64,000 nucleotides of DNA from Cristatella mucedo (taxonomy: Eukaryota; Bryozoa; Phylactolaemata; Cristatellidae). The position numbers were made by a program, and so were the translations under genes. The notes under the pieces are model-generated. The model worked only from the letters and a program-made list of their open reading frames with translations, made no database searches and was not told the DNA's origin. The stretch spans positions 6,258,501 through 6,322,500 of the forward strand of contig WPIO01000016.1 in NCBI GenBank assembly GCA_009760855.2, given 5' to 3'. Shown here piece after piece: positions 1 through 11,084 of this stretch (its first letter is position 1; every line of letters starts with the position of its first letter).

Positions 1-265
1 GCGCGCAGCGGCACCGGCACGTCGTCGGCCGCATGAGCGAGGCACGTCAGGGCGTCCTGCACTGAGTCCGCTTCCGGCGGCAGCTGAGCGAGACGCCGTT
101 GCTGCTGCGGCAGCTGCTCAGGAGGTGACGTTTTCCCACCGGCCGCTACTTCCGAACAAAGTGCAGTGGTGCCTACGCTGTCCCGGGTTTCCTCTTCGGC
201 CGTCTCAGCTCCGCAACGATCATGCGGCATTCGCTGCTGGTTGGCGGAGCGATTTGCCGACTCAC
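1..265 (-). CDS. TANGO6: TANGO6-like exon 12 (partial at window edge)
   Basis: The exon begins after a TTGCAG acceptor and starts with two bases that complete a split codon from exon 11. The first half is a polar, Gln/Glu-rich linker. It ends in a helical segment containing the residues DSVQDALTCLAHAADD, which matches the position of the family's region preceding the C-terminal HEAT repeats. The reading frame stays open to base 1, so the exon is cut by the window. The acceptor's pyrimidine tract is weak, so the start rests mainly on phase and homology. Confidence 0.75.
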
Positions 266-498
266 CTGCAACGCCCCGGCCGCTGAGCGAACGCTGCTGC
301 CTTGCTGCGTGCCACCGCCGTCGTCGCAGGCCAGCCGATCCTGACCGAGGAGGCGCCGGGGGGGGGGGCGCCAGCGAGCTTACAGCTGTGGCCAAGTGCT
401 AGGCATGGCGACTCGTCCGGGAGGGCACATGAAGCAGCGCATGTGACACGGCGAATCGATGTGCACGTGACAGCCGAGCTGTCGCGAGCGGCCTTCAC

Positions 499-730
499 CT
501 GTTCTGCGAGCAGCCTGCTCGGCTGCCACGCCACCACCGGAAGTGGGCAGCCACTCCGCAGCATCGTCGGCCATCGCCACGCGCCCTCGCGTGGCGATGG
601 CCGTGCGGGCAGCGAGAGCGAGCTGACTGACCAGCGACGGTGCAGCGCTGCTGCTGCGCTGCGACCGCTCCTCAAGACGCGCCAGCAGCGGCAGCAGGCC
701 GTCCGCCGAGACCCAATCGTCTTCTGTCAG
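499..730 (-). CDS. TANGO6: TANGO6-like exon 11
   Basis: The acceptor is a TCGTAG site after a pyrimidine-rich run, and the donor is ACAG|GTGAAG. The exon holds 77 codons plus one base (phase 0 in, phase 1 out), which fits both neighbours. It encodes DGLLPLLARLEE followed by a Val-Ser-Gln-Leu-Ala ... Ala-Ile-Ala-Thr-Arg-Gly segment. These match the family's LLPLLEK ... ELAVDLRITIS region, a HEAT-like helix pair. Confidence 0.85.
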
Positions 731-839
731 CTACGACAGGAGGCCGACGACAAAACGGTAGAGATGAAAATGAACCGCACAAGCGTAAGCGGAAAACATT
801 GGCTCAACCGAGCAGGGCATGCAGCTTTGTTTGGTCGTA

Positions 840-1115
840 AAAAAAATTCTTGAAAAGATTGTCACTAAGAAGCTTGTGGCATACACTGAAACAAATAAAT
901 TGTCAGAACAATTTCAGTCGGGATTCAAGCAGGCACCGCTCCACTGAAACTGCTCTCAATGTAACCCACGATCCAAATCCATGCATACAAATTCATGCAG
1001 CAACGACAATGATAATAATACACTCGATACACGCGCCCTCACAGAACTCAATCTGATGAGAATGTCACTGCCCTAGCTCTGCTGGATCTATCAGTTCCGT
1101 TTGACACAGCTATGT
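840..1115 (+). mobile_element. LINE-B fragment (reverse transcriptase, internal)
   Basis: A degraded plus-strand piece of a CR1/L2-like reverse transcriptase. Frames around 850-960 and 1060-1115 encode pieces resembling a KIVTKKLV ... Gln-Ser-Gly-Phe-Lys ... Ser-Thr-Glu-Thr-Ala-Leu block and then NVTALALLDLS. The same order of motifs occurs in the larger LINE-B copy at 59.4-59.7 kb. It has frameshifts and a low-complexity insertion, is truncated on both sides, and lies in the intron between TANGO6-like exons 10 and 11. Confidence 0.7.
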
Positions 1116-1183
1116 GCAAGCAGGCTGCAGACCCCCGGCTCCGCTAGACGGAACCACCGACAGTGCGACGTGCTGTCACTCAC

Positions 1184-1384
1184 CTGGCTCAAAGCATCTT
1201 TATCACCGAATGGAGCGAGAACCAGGCCCAGCGCCAGAGTCAGCGTGTCCACTTCGAACGCGCCGCACTCCGCCTCCGTGTCGGCATGCCGCAGCCGGAT
1301 CCAGCGCTCGAGAGTGAGCTGAAGCGGCCGCACAGCGAGCAGAGCGCTAGCACACGTGACACGAGCCAGCGCCAGTCGCAGACG
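1184..1384 (-). CDS. TANGO6: TANGO6-like exon 10
   Basis: A 67-codon exon (phase 0 in and out) with a consensus CAG|GTGAGT donor and a GTGCAG acceptor. The encoded stretch runs through LERWIRLRHADTEAE and then LTLALGLVLAP ... ALSQ. It lines up residue for residue with the family's leucine-rich helix pair and the following hydrophobic helix. The alternative acceptor 9 bases upstream breaks the phase. Confidence 0.82.
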
Positions 1385-1878
1385 CTGCACTGCCAGTAGC
1401 CGCCCGACCGACCCGGGCGGTGTACGAAAGCAGAAGGGCACTGCTAGTGCCGCCTACAACCGGAACTCGCAGCCCCGACGACTGCGCGATTTCCTTTTTC
1501 CTTTTTTGACCTACCTGTTTGCCAGCAGAAGCAAACAGAGGGCGATACAGAAAGCCACGGGAGCGTGACCAGAGGTCAGAAAGGAATAGAGAAGAGGTCA
1601 GAGTGGACAAAAGCCTCCGCCAGCCAGCCAACGACAAGCAAGCAGCAGACAAGCGCTGCTTTTGCAGACCGGTAAGCTCACCGAAGCGGCAAGCATTTCT
1701 TGAGCTGAGTGACCGATTAAATCATTGCGTCAGTCATTTCTCCTCACAGCAACGCTGCCAGGAGCCAGCCCGAAGCAGCTGGCTCGGTGGCTGAGGGGTG
1801 GGAAAGGACAACTCGGAGGACTCGGCAGCATCGTGGCAGCCTGTGCTGCCCAGGGACCGGCCCAGCCAAACATCTTAC

Positions 1879-1977
1879 GACCAACAGATGGAGGAGAAGA
1901 GCATTATATCTAGCTGCCAATCTATCTAAAAAGGAGTGATGTCTGCAGGCGCACGACGACGAAAGCCGACAGATCAG
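1879..1977 (-). CDS. TANGO6: TANGO6-like exon 9 (left end provisional)
   Basis: The downstream border GTC|GTAAGA is convincing. It follows a helix reading ARYNALLLHLLV that joins in frame to exon 10 and matches the family's L-L-x-L-Q-L helix. The acceptor is less sure. The phase-compatible site is GCTGAG|CTG, with a poor pyrimidine tract; a prettier TGCAG site 30 bases downstream gives the wrong phase. A tRNA-like SINE head lies just upstream. Confidence 0.6.
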
Positions 1978-2034
1978 CTCAGCTGTGACATCTGGCAAGC
2001 TTAGCAGCATTTCCGCGCCGAGAGCTACTGATTG

Positions 2035-2075
2035 GCTGGCGGCATTTGCCGGCTGAGCTACCGCTCCGGGGTAAA
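2035..2075 (-). repeat. tRNA-like SINE head (A-box)
   Basis: The minus strand reads GGTAGCTCAGCCGGCAAATG, which fits a Pol III A box at the start of a tRNA-derived SINE. No matching B box or tRNA fold was found downstream, so it is a relic and not a tRNA gene. Confidence 0.45.
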
Positions 2076-2608
2076 AAAGACATAACTTGTAGTCATGCAA
2101 CGAGCCCTAGGGGGATGTCAGCTCAGCTGTGCTCGCATTTTTGTGTGCACTAAAAATATAAACCCTGCCACGGCTGAACAGTGGCTTCCTGTCAGGGTCA
2201 GCCGAGATCAGGCCCATCCCTGGGAAGGGTAGTCATTCAGGCTCAAAGCCTAAGCTTAGATTGATGCAACGCACGATTCATCCTGCTGAGCGTCCATCGC
2301 AAGTAGAGCCTCGGGCAAAATCGAAGCTCCAGCAATGGCAGCTCCTCTCATGTTCACTAGATGCTCGTCGGCTTTTGTTGGGGCCCCAAAATTTGAAACC
2401 CCTGAAACTTTGGCACTCATAAAAACTTCTAGGCAAGTGTGTGTTCGTGGCACGGTAATGGGAATCTGTGAATTCGATTACTGCTGCCAGGCAAGGACGT
2501 AAGAGTGAGTCCTGCTGCTTCGGCAAAGCAAGAGCACCGTTTTTAACAGCACACACTTTGAACCAATAAGGTCACCACACTGACCTACCCCAATGCACAT
2601 AAGGTGCC

Positions 2609-2611
<3 letters not shown>

Positions 2612-2659
<48 letters not shown>

Positions 2660-2792
2660 AATATATATATACTATAGTAATATATATATATACTATAGTA
2701 ATATATAGTAATATATATATATATATACTATAGTAATATATATATATATATACTATAGTAATATATGTATATATATATATATATATATACAC
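2612..2792. repeat. AT microsatellite with ACTATAGTA interruptions
   Basis: About 180 bases of (TA)n, broken at quasi-regular spacing by ACTATAGTAATATA units. This gives a higher-order repeat of roughly 20-45 bp. It lies in an intron of the TANGO6-like gene. Confidence 0.9.
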
Positions 2793-3633
2793 TAGCTAGT
2801 ACTATAGTACTAGCTTGCAACAAAGAAAAATCCTGGAAAATTTCAACTTTGCTTTGCAAGGCGCCTGAGTGTCTGCTGACCTAGCTGGTGAGCACGCTCT
2901 CGTTTGTTGTAAGCCTCGCCCTGCCCCTAATGAATCATGGGAGATTCTACTTACGCAAGCCCATCGATTAACAGGCATGCATAGCACGACTTCCGGTCGG
3001 TCGGGCTCACTCTGGCAGCTTTCGGTTCCAATATGCCAACAACTCAGCAGCTGGTCCGAGCAGACTTGGTCACTCGTCACTTCGGGCGACAGTAAAGGGG
3101 AGAGCGCAAGCTGCTGGAATGCTATGACCACCATTTGAAGTCTTTTTACGATAATAGCCCAATGAAGCTCTAGCATTTTAATGCTCAATTTCAACTATTA
3201 GTGCATATTGCAGCTGCATACGCAAATTAGAAAATTATCTCCCCCTTACCCCTTAGACATCACCATTATTGTACTGCAATGCAACTATTATAAATATATT
3301 ACGAATGCACGTGTGTGTGCGCACACGCACGCACGCACACACATGCCATACAAGATATCTAATGTTATTCTTTGCACAACCAGCAACCCTATGCAGCAGC
3401 AGCAGCAGCTGCGAGCTCGGTTGTTCAACTTCATTCTGAGCATTCGATGTACTCTTTTTAGTACAAAGTAAAACCAGTTTTCGTCCGGCATGGTGACAGC
3501 TTCGATAGTCCCGAGTTGTTGGTACAGCATGACATTTGACCTGCCGATCAACACTTTTTCAGCTGTATGGATGGCATGCACTATTGAAAACAAGGCCCAG
3601 TAAACATGCACAGCTCTACTCAAAAAGATGTAC

Positions 3634-3834
3634 CTTTGCAAACGAAAGTATATATGCTGGCTTTGCAGCGCAAACGGCAGCTCCCATCGCCTCGTATGCG
3701 TCGGCCACGAGCCTAGGGATGGCGACCGCATAGGCAAGGCTGCTTAGCTCAGCGCTGTCATGGTCGGTCGTCGTTTGACTGGCAATTAACTGCTTGGTGC
3801 AGCCATCATCTGAATCCAATATTGAGTTCAGCTC
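3634..3834 (-). CDS. TANGO6: TANGO6-like exon 8
   Basis: A 67-codon, phase-0 exon. The acceptor is GTTGCAG after a strong pyrimidine tract (CTTTTCCTATTTGCTG) and the donor is AAG|GTACAT. It begins ELNSILDSDDG, which corresponds to the family's K-E-L-T-H-V acidic segment and follows directly from exon 7. The remainder is an Ala-rich helical stretch with little family similarity, so the end rests on the donor consensus. Confidence 0.75.
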
Positions 3835-3899
3835 CTGCAACATCGCAGCAAATAGGAAAAGCCTCATGCAATGCAGTGGCACTTCCTAGAATGATGCCA

Positions 3900-4700
3900 T
3901 CACTAAGAAGTGAATAAGTGCTAGCCTTTCAACAATGGCCTGAGCATTACGAACAACTGGTCCCACCCCTGACCTTTCTGACCTCAGGGTATAAACAAAA
4001 CAGACAGACAAATTCCCTTTTTGAAGCAATAAATAAGTGGCACAACCGATACAGTACTTGACTTACAGCCTTTGCGACCTAACTGTCATACTAACAATAA
4101 ACGTCATAATGATACCAGACACGTAATGATCCTTGGATTTGTAAAAGCGCCAAGTGATATAGCTGTTGAAAAACAGATTAAAACATTTTAAGACAACGTG
4201 GCTATGATGAGCTGACTCTTTTTTTGTAGTTCTCATATAGCGTTGGTTTCTAACTTACATTTTCATTTTAGTTTTGGTTATAAAGGTAATTTTTTCCTAT
4301 TTCGTGTGCTAACGACTGGTTTGTCACAATTAGAGCGTTCAAAACTAACCCTCTTGAGTAAGAAATAATGCTCAAATATTTGGCAAAGATGTAATTATCG
4401 AGTCACCAACGCACGGTCATAAGTAGTGGATTAGTTACTTGCTTCTGCCTGCAGTAAGCAGGTAAAAATTGCTGATCATCAAGAGAATTGATGATATCCA
4501 GGAACTAGTCAATGGAAGGCATAAAGTCAGGTATCTGCTTGGCTAGCTACAACTCAACTCGAACCAGCTCAGGTCGAGGCCTTGGAAAGACAATAGTTAA
4601 AAGCCAGCCATCCTAGAAAAATCTTATTGTCTGTGGTGCTAAAAACTGTAAATAAATCCTTGCAGCACCAATGCTGCTACATCCCCAAAGCGTTCTGGGC
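3900..4700. other. Intronic stretch, no feature recognised
   Basis: AT-rich sequence without coding signal or recognisable repeat. It is presumed to be part of the intron between TANGO6-like exons 7 and 8. Confidence 0.5.
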
Positions 4701-4715
4701 AAAACTGCCACTTTT

Positions 4716-4718
<3 letters not shown>

Positions 4719-4750
<32 letters not shown>
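4719..4750. repeat. (CA)n microsatellite
   Basis: Sixteen uninterrupted CA units within the intron between exons 7 and 8. Confidence 0.95.
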
Positions 4751-4753
<3 letters not shown>

Positions 4754-4999
4754 AGCATGGGTCTCTCAGCAGCATTGAGTGCCCCAAAGATCCACTGAAG
4801 TGCTTTTTTGAGCTGGAAGTGAGTGCATGCTGATGTGGCTGGATATGTGCATAATTATGAAAACTCATCCGGCATCAGGAGTCGCTCTTCACTAGTGAAC
4901 AAATACCACTCAACAATTACTAAGCAGCGATTTCGAAATGCACCGACCTGCAGCAGAAAAAGAAAGAACTCGGCACTCAGGCCTTCGTCTCGGCAGCTG

Positions 5000-7060
5000 T
5001 GGATCAGCTTCACGAGGCAAGCTACACGGCTGTCTATAAAGTCCAGAGTTCGACACGCGCAGACAGCCGCATCACGGTAGCAGCTGAAACGAACGTTCAG
5101 ACACTGGGATTACTGCAATCAAAACCCGATCAACAAGCGTTAGCAAGAGCGGCCGACGACAGACGAAGAATCCCAACATTGACACTGGTTTGCCATCCTT
5201 GGGGAAGCTGAACATGATGAAACCAACAGCGACGGCAGGCAATGGCATCACCATGGGAAGAAAAGAATTGAGGTCGACGATGAATGCATCGTGTCATCCC
5301 TGATTGTGCAGCAATCAGTGGTTCTGGCGGGACAGGAAGGAAGGGAGGGATGGAGCAGCTGAGACTAAGCCGGCTAAGCAGACATCGACTGCTGTAATGC
5401 TGCAAGAATGCAGCCACCTATTCCAAGCACCCAAACTCTAGAGCAGCCAACGATGGATGCCGAGCTGTGTGCAGCTCGGCATCCAAAGCTTGGCCTTAAG
5501 CCATGCTCAATGTCCCTACTACATGAGACATTTTACCCCAATATCACACATGCACAGACGTGCTCAATCTGCCAGCTTAGGCAGCCCGAATGGTATGCTC
5601 TACAAGGCGTGAGGCCCAAACAAAGAGTGAGAGCTGCTGCTGCTTTCAATGGCTCGATTTGTCTCTTGATTAGCGACAGGTAACGATCGATCAGAGCAAA
5701 AAATGACAGTAACTCGATTACAAGGTCTACTTGTTTGTCTTTTGCTTAACATCTTGTGCAAATGTAGCCACGGAGTGAATCGTGTGTACCTACGATTATG
5801 TAACAGGCATTCTCAACAAGTGAAAAGCTGCTCAAGCATGACACAGTGCAGCATGACACAAAAAAGATTGTTTCATAAGGATGAGTAGGCGGAATACGTG
5901 ACTAAGAAAAAATCCAGGCTACAATCCAAAAACAATAGCAGCCCTACACGGTAGCACGAGGGCACTGCAATCAACAGTGCATGCTAAAGAACTTAGGTCT
6001 TTAAAAAAAACAATTGCAGGCATTTTGCCAGAGCAGACTCTAGATCAAGGCAATATTGCAATAAAAAACAGCAGTAAATACTTTATACAAAAACCGTATC
6101 ACGTAGATAGAATAGAAGACAGCCTACAGCAAAGGCTCGTGCCCTTAGCACAAATAATAAGCACCACGATATTGTATTGCATACAAAACCCGATGGTGTT
6201 GTTCACAGGGCTATAGAACAACCATGTTGTGGTCATAATGCGACCATTGTAAATGCTACTACTGCCATTCAGGCTGGAATTAATGAGCAGAGAAACATGG
6301 CCTAAAGCAGCTATGGACAAGCTGATGGAGGTCTTGTGGACATTAATTTTTTAATGTCTGCGAACATTCTAAACTTTCAGAGTGACATAACAAAATTGGC
6401 TCCTCACGGGATCCCTAAAAAAAGTACAAACATAAGTATCATTACATTCAGTGGTCAAACTAGCCGAGGATGTTCAAAATCTAGGCATAATTTTATAAAA
6501 CCACCAGTATCAAAAAGTTCATCTAAAATATTTGACTTACATGTATGTCCACAGGCATACACATACACATACAGCAACAATATGGCCTCTGAGGTCTATC
6601 AATATGGCCACCGAGGTCTACCGTGGGACTGTCAGGCTTAAATTCTCCCTAATGCGAGGCACAAAGGCTGCACATGTGTAAACAATTTTTAACATATAAA
6701 ATATATAAAAATATATCAAGCAAAAATATCGAATTTCTGTAAGAACGTCGGTAAGAAGTAGGCAGACTTTGGTTCTTGATTACTGCCTGCTCACTGCTGG
6801 ACTTCGATGGCAGCAGGTTCTACACACTGTGTCGTGCAATGTCAACCCCACAGCATTCGAAGCCGAATAAAAAGCTCGGTCACCCGGGTACTCGGAAGTA
6901 AATTGCTTCGAAGTCACCAATCTAAGTCTTCCCTTCAATGTTCGATTGGGTTTTAATCGGGCGACTCATGGAGGACATATCCATGGCGATAACAGGCAAG
7001 TCCTAAAACCTTTTTCTTACCCATTCCTCTCCATGCGGTAGGTCATTAACCGGCTGATAC
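5000..7060. other. Intronic stretch, no gene recognised
   Basis: No phase-compatible exon or known repeat could be supported here. Small local structure is present, such as a 21-bp near-duplication of an AATATGGCC...GAGGTCTA unit near 6580-6622. Confidence 0.4.
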
Positions 7061-7157
7061 CTAAATCTATCTTTCAACAGACTGTATCAGCAGACAGAAT
7101 TCCTGAGTTCTGAAGAGCAGCGAGGCGCAAATGCGGTCCACGATGCCGCGAGTGAGA

Positions 7158-7256
7158 TGCACGAGCCAATAAGCTTCTTGTGGGTGAGTGCACGAGCCAA
7201 TGAGCTTCCTGTGGGTGGGTGCACAAGCCAATGAGCTTCTTGTGGGTGAGTGCAGG
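7158..7256. repeat. 31-bp tandem repeat, three copies
   Basis: Three successive units of about 31 bp, each containing GAGCCAATGAGCTTCTTGTG or a 1-3 base variant. It is a small minisatellite inside the intron. Confidence 0.9.
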
Positions 7257-8169
7257 GCTTCGGGAGCAGAAGGTTTTCGAGCTGCGACTTCCCGTTCGGG
7301 TGGCCTTCGGCGCCATCGGTTTGACACGTACTTGGCGCACTCGACTAACTTCACTAATCCCGAGAAGAAAAGCAAAATTTCTGTTGTCGATTCCTTGCTT
7401 GTGCAGTGCAGTGCTGGAAACTTTTGGCTTAGCCCGCGGTCACAGCGGTGAGTCGGTCACCGAGAGCCCCGTGGGTTACCTGGGGTGGGGGGAGAGCCTC
7501 AAGGCGGTGTTTAGGAATGGTAGCTGATGCAAACAAATGACAGCACACTGCACACCTGGGAGGAAGGGGAGGGGCCTACCACAAGAGTAAGGGCAAGGAC
7601 GAGTTAAAATCAGCCAAGGTATCTATCTATCTCTATGGCACTGGTGGTAGGTTTAAAACCAATATCATCTCTAAGAGAGCAGAGGGGGCGGGATGTCTGC
7701 AACCAAGCGCTAATGTGCAGCACGAAAAAAGAGCGGCGTTGCCACACCTTTCCACGGCTTCGGCAGCCACAACAAGCTGCTACGGTGCGACGAGGCACAC
7801 AGGTAGGCGAGCCTTCCGTTAAAGCTTTAGCGCTTTTGTCTGCATTCAGCATAAATAATCGCCGTGCTCGACAGCTGGAAAGAGGGATAGCAGAACTACA
7901 TAGCTGAAGAAGAGTCGCGCCTTCTCAGGAGGTCCGACACGGGCGCGAGAAGGCTGCTGAGATCATGCTGTGTATCGGCGAATGGCCGACGATGGAGGTG
8001 AGTGAATCTCTTAATTAAAATCTCTTAATTAAAGTGAGAAAGCCTGTCCATCGCATGGCAAGATGGCGCACTTCCGTGAGTTGGCAAGATGGTGCAGCGC
8101 TGTCTTCCATGACCATACTACGACTACTTCTACTGTGACTCAGTGAAGCAAGTCCACAGGCAATGAGCT

Positions 8170-8219
8170 TTATATATATATATAAGCTCACTTACACACA
8201 CACACACTTACACACACTT

Positions 8220-8310
<91 letters not shown>
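8170..8310. repeat. (CA)n compound microsatellite
   Basis: About 140 bases of CA repeats with CTTA and CG interruptions, flanked by short (TA)n runs. It is intronic. Confidence 0.95.
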
Positions 8311-8424
8311 ATCTCACTGCCTGTGGACTCGCTTTATAAATATGCAGCCATTGCCCGGTCTTTCCTGACCGCAGGCTACCATTCGGCAGTGGTGAGGCCA
8401 TTCGTGGTCGGGGCTCTCGGTAGC

Positions 8425-8505
8425 TGGTGGCCAGATAATAAAAAAGCACTTGATAAAGTGCCCTCAGAGAACTCAATCTCTCTCTCTAGGCGCTTTTAAT
8501 GAATA
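8425..8505 (-). repeat. LINE-A 3' tail, minus orientation
   Basis: CACTTGATAAAGTGCCCTC followed by GAGAACTCAATCTCTC and AGGCGCTTTT is the reverse complement of the shared LINE-A tail. Only the last 70 bases or so are present. Confidence 0.85.
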
Positions 8506-8705
8506 TTAATGAAGCTTGCTTGGCCGACCTTGGCATCCCACGGAAAGGACGGTTTTAAGTAAGCTCTGCGTCTCCGACGCCATTACCGGCTCGGAAGCCG
8601 TGTGGTCCTTGTTACTGAATGGGAGGCCCTGGTAGCACCGTGACCCCGGCAGGGCACCGCTGGCTAATGTATATATGAGCATTAAATATTTTATTATACC
8701 TTGAT

Positions 8706-8814
8706 ATATGTATGTATGTATGCATGCATGTATGCATGCATGCATGCATGCATGCATGCATGCATGCATGTATGTATGTATGTATGTATGTATGTATGTA
8801 TGTATGTATGTATG

Positions 8815-8864
<50 letters not shown>
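8706..8864. repeat. (ATGT/ATGC)n and (TA)n compound microsatellite
   Basis: Blocks of GTAT and GCAT tetranucleotides followed by about 45 bases of (TA)n. The ATGC block is self-complementary and could form a hairpin. Confidence 0.95.
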
Positions 8865-8866
<2 letters not shown>

Positions 8867-9133
8867 CCATACATACATATATATGCTAGAGCCATGCAGG
8901 GCGAGCATTGGCTTATAAGGCTCATAGGCTGATTTACTAAAGATATGCAGAGCTAACTCTTGAATGTGTCAGTTCATTTTTGTCTCCAAAACGAGAAAGA
9001 GCAAACGGTCTAAATAATGACAGAATCTAAGATCACAGATGGAAGCAGCAGGCTTACAGTACATCTGCTGTGCTACTGCTGCGCGTTACTTCCATACTGC
9101 TCACTTCCTCTGACTTAGCTACGCTTCCCCTTT

Positions 9134-10017
9134 TCTCTTTCTGTAAAAGCAGTCTTCTGAATGAAGCTTTTAAAAGCATCATTCAGAAGACTGCTTCTAC
9201 AGCTAGCCATCATGTCCGATCTCTATCTAAGATTAGGAGCTGTCTTCCAGTGACTTGCAAAACATTTAACTAGCTCCTTAGTTCTGTCTCGGCTTGATTA
9301 TTGTAATTCCCTTTTGGCTGGGCTACCAAAGAAAGCAACCAGGTCACTGGAGCTGGCTATGAATATGGCTGCAAGGCTAGTTTTCAACTCCCAGAGGTTT
9401 GAACGCCCGTATCCTTTGCTAAAAGAGCTAGGATAGCTGGCGGTTGATCAACGTATACAGAGCAAAGTTCTTACGCTGACCCACAAGGCCAGCCACGGCT
9501 TGGCTTCTCAATATTTAGCTGAACTGGTGCACTAGTTTCACCCTCCTCGTGCCCTCAGGTCCTGCATGGACAATAAATTAGTTGTTCCAATCCTCCGCTT
9601 AAAGACCGTTGACGACAGAAGCTTTATCTCTGCAGGTCCTACACTGTAGAACTCGCTCCCACAATTCTTACGCAACGACAACTACTCTCCTGCTCCGGAC
9701 TATGGCTCATTCTTTTCAGCGATCCTGAGCTGCTACTTCCATGCTGCTCACTACCTCAACTGCTCTCCTGACTCTGCTATGCTTCCCACTTTCTCTTTGT
9801 TGCATGAGACGAAGTTTGTTGTCTACCGAATGCGTACCGAAAGCCGCTCAGTCTGTGAGTGCGCTATAGAAAACTCTCTTGCGTAACACCCGCATAGTCT
9901 TTATGGCTTTGTGGAGTTACAGACGGAGATACATTACATTACATTTGTTACCCACTTAGGCCTTGAGGCATTGTCAAGTTACATACAGACAGATGGAGAA
10001 ATATTACATTATATTTA
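9134..10017 (+). mobile_element. LINE-B copy, 3' part with inverted 5' end
   Basis: The C-terminal reverse-transcriptase region and 3' UTR of a CR1/L2-like LINE. Broken frames encode the post-RT segment around a VRSLSKIRSC peptide. The 3' end reads TGGAGTTACAGACGGAGATAC followed by ACATT repeats, and the same end is seen at 28.1 and 29.7 kb. The first 45 bases or so are an inverted copy of the next segment, meeting near AAGCTTTTAAAAGC. A second diverged tail (about 9955-10017) follows the first. Confidence 0.8.
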
Positions 10018-10291
10018 CGTACGCTCTTTAGCACAAGCCATGCTATGCAATGAAGCAGCATTTAACTGTGCAGCCAGCCCCTCTCCGTGCAAAGCGATCA
10101 TGAGCCGGAGGAGGACGTCATCAAAGTTCGAAGGGCCAAGGGGGATCGGTGGTGGCCCAAGTTGTCACAAAACGGTCCCAAGTGTTAAAAAATGCCTTTG
10201 AAGCAATAACCCGAGTTAGTATTGCTCTCAGCACTACCGCACGAGATGAGATAATGTCGCTCAAGACAGAAGAAAAAGACGAGAATAGCAA

Positions 10292-10432
10292 AACCGGGCT
10301 GGTTGGCTCTGTGATTAAGGTGCTCGCCCGGGACCAAGGTCAGGGCTCGAGCCCCGTGGCATATGTCAAGCGCCTGAATAGAGATTATGTTCTCTGAGGG
10401 CACTATACAAATAAATTATATTATTATATTAA
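10292..10432 (+). repeat. SINE-1 (tRNA-derived, LINE-A tail)
   Basis: A-box-like sequence TGGCTCTGTGATTAAGGTGC and B box GGGCTCGAGCCCC are followed by CGCCTGAATAGAGATTATG, TCTCTGAGGGCACTATACAA and an A/T-rich end. The 3' part is the LINE-A tail. This copy is close to full length. Confidence 0.85.
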
Positions 10433-10731
10433 AACAGCTGGTGTCCAGTCAATCTCTGGGGGTGGGGCTGAGCCCTGCAATGCTGCCCGTGCCGATGAGT
10501 AACAGCAAGCCCTCCACCATCAAAGTTCGAAGGGCAGCTCCAGTTGCGGAGCTCAGGCGGCCCTAGGCGCATGCTGACGAGGCACGTCTGCGCACCCACA
10601 CGCCCGACCGGCAGCTGCTTGCGCATGCCACGAGCAACCTTGCGCACGTGGATCTCCACGGGTGCTCGCTTTTATCCTCGGCTACGGCGGGCGGAAATCG
10701 GAGCGAGAGACATCGATTCGGACGCCCGTAC

Positions 10732-10927
10732 GCAGGCGGGCGACGTCAAAAAGGCATACCAGTCCAAGCGGCAAAGATGCCCGTCGGCGTCAACTGAGAA
10801 AACGGTGCCGGTGCCCTGGCAAGGGCGCCGCGACGTCAGCTCGACGAGACGCCTGAAAGACGCGGCCGTCGGGCCGTGCTGCTGGCTGCCTACGAGATGC
10901 CGCTGCAGGAGCTGCTCGCACTCGGAC
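10732..10927 (-). CDS. TANGO6: TANGO6-like exon 7
   Basis: The acceptor CACCTGCAG follows TTTTTCCTGCCT. One base completes the codon split with exon 6, then 65 codons run to TGC|GTACGG, phase 0. The segment SECEQLLQRHLVGS matches the family's R-S-x-C-x-x-L-L helix, and the last residues DWYAFL match its D-F-F-I-F segment before the exon-8 acidic stretch. An alternative donor 28 bases earlier (CTG|GTATGC) would create a stop at the join with exon 9 and was not chosen. Confidence 0.75.
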
Positions 10928-11084
10928 CTGCAGGTGAGGCAGGAAAAAGTCATGTGCCACGGCTCCTCCCAGCACGACGCAAAGCAGTACTCCAATCGGC
11001 AACAAGGTCGGGGATAAAATGAGAGCGAGCAAGACGTTCTTTGCAAGCAGCCTGCAACTATCGATCTGCTGGTGCTGCAGGAAA

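Noticed and set aside
8506-8932. Tyr-Ile and Met-His repeat proteins on both strands
   Set aside because: Translations of the (TA)n and (ATGC)n microsatellite.
10292-10370. tRNA gene
   Set aside because: A and B boxes are present but the cloverleaf is incomplete and the LINE-A tail follows directly. It is a SINE. The same applies to the copies at 32.0, 33.8, 47.1 and 60.2 kb.
10760-10760. Alternative end of TANGO6-like exon 7 at CTG|GTATGC
   Set aside because: Phase 2 there would not join exon 8 and gives a stop with exon 9. The later TGC|GTACGG donor keeps frame and retains the conserved D-W-Y segment.
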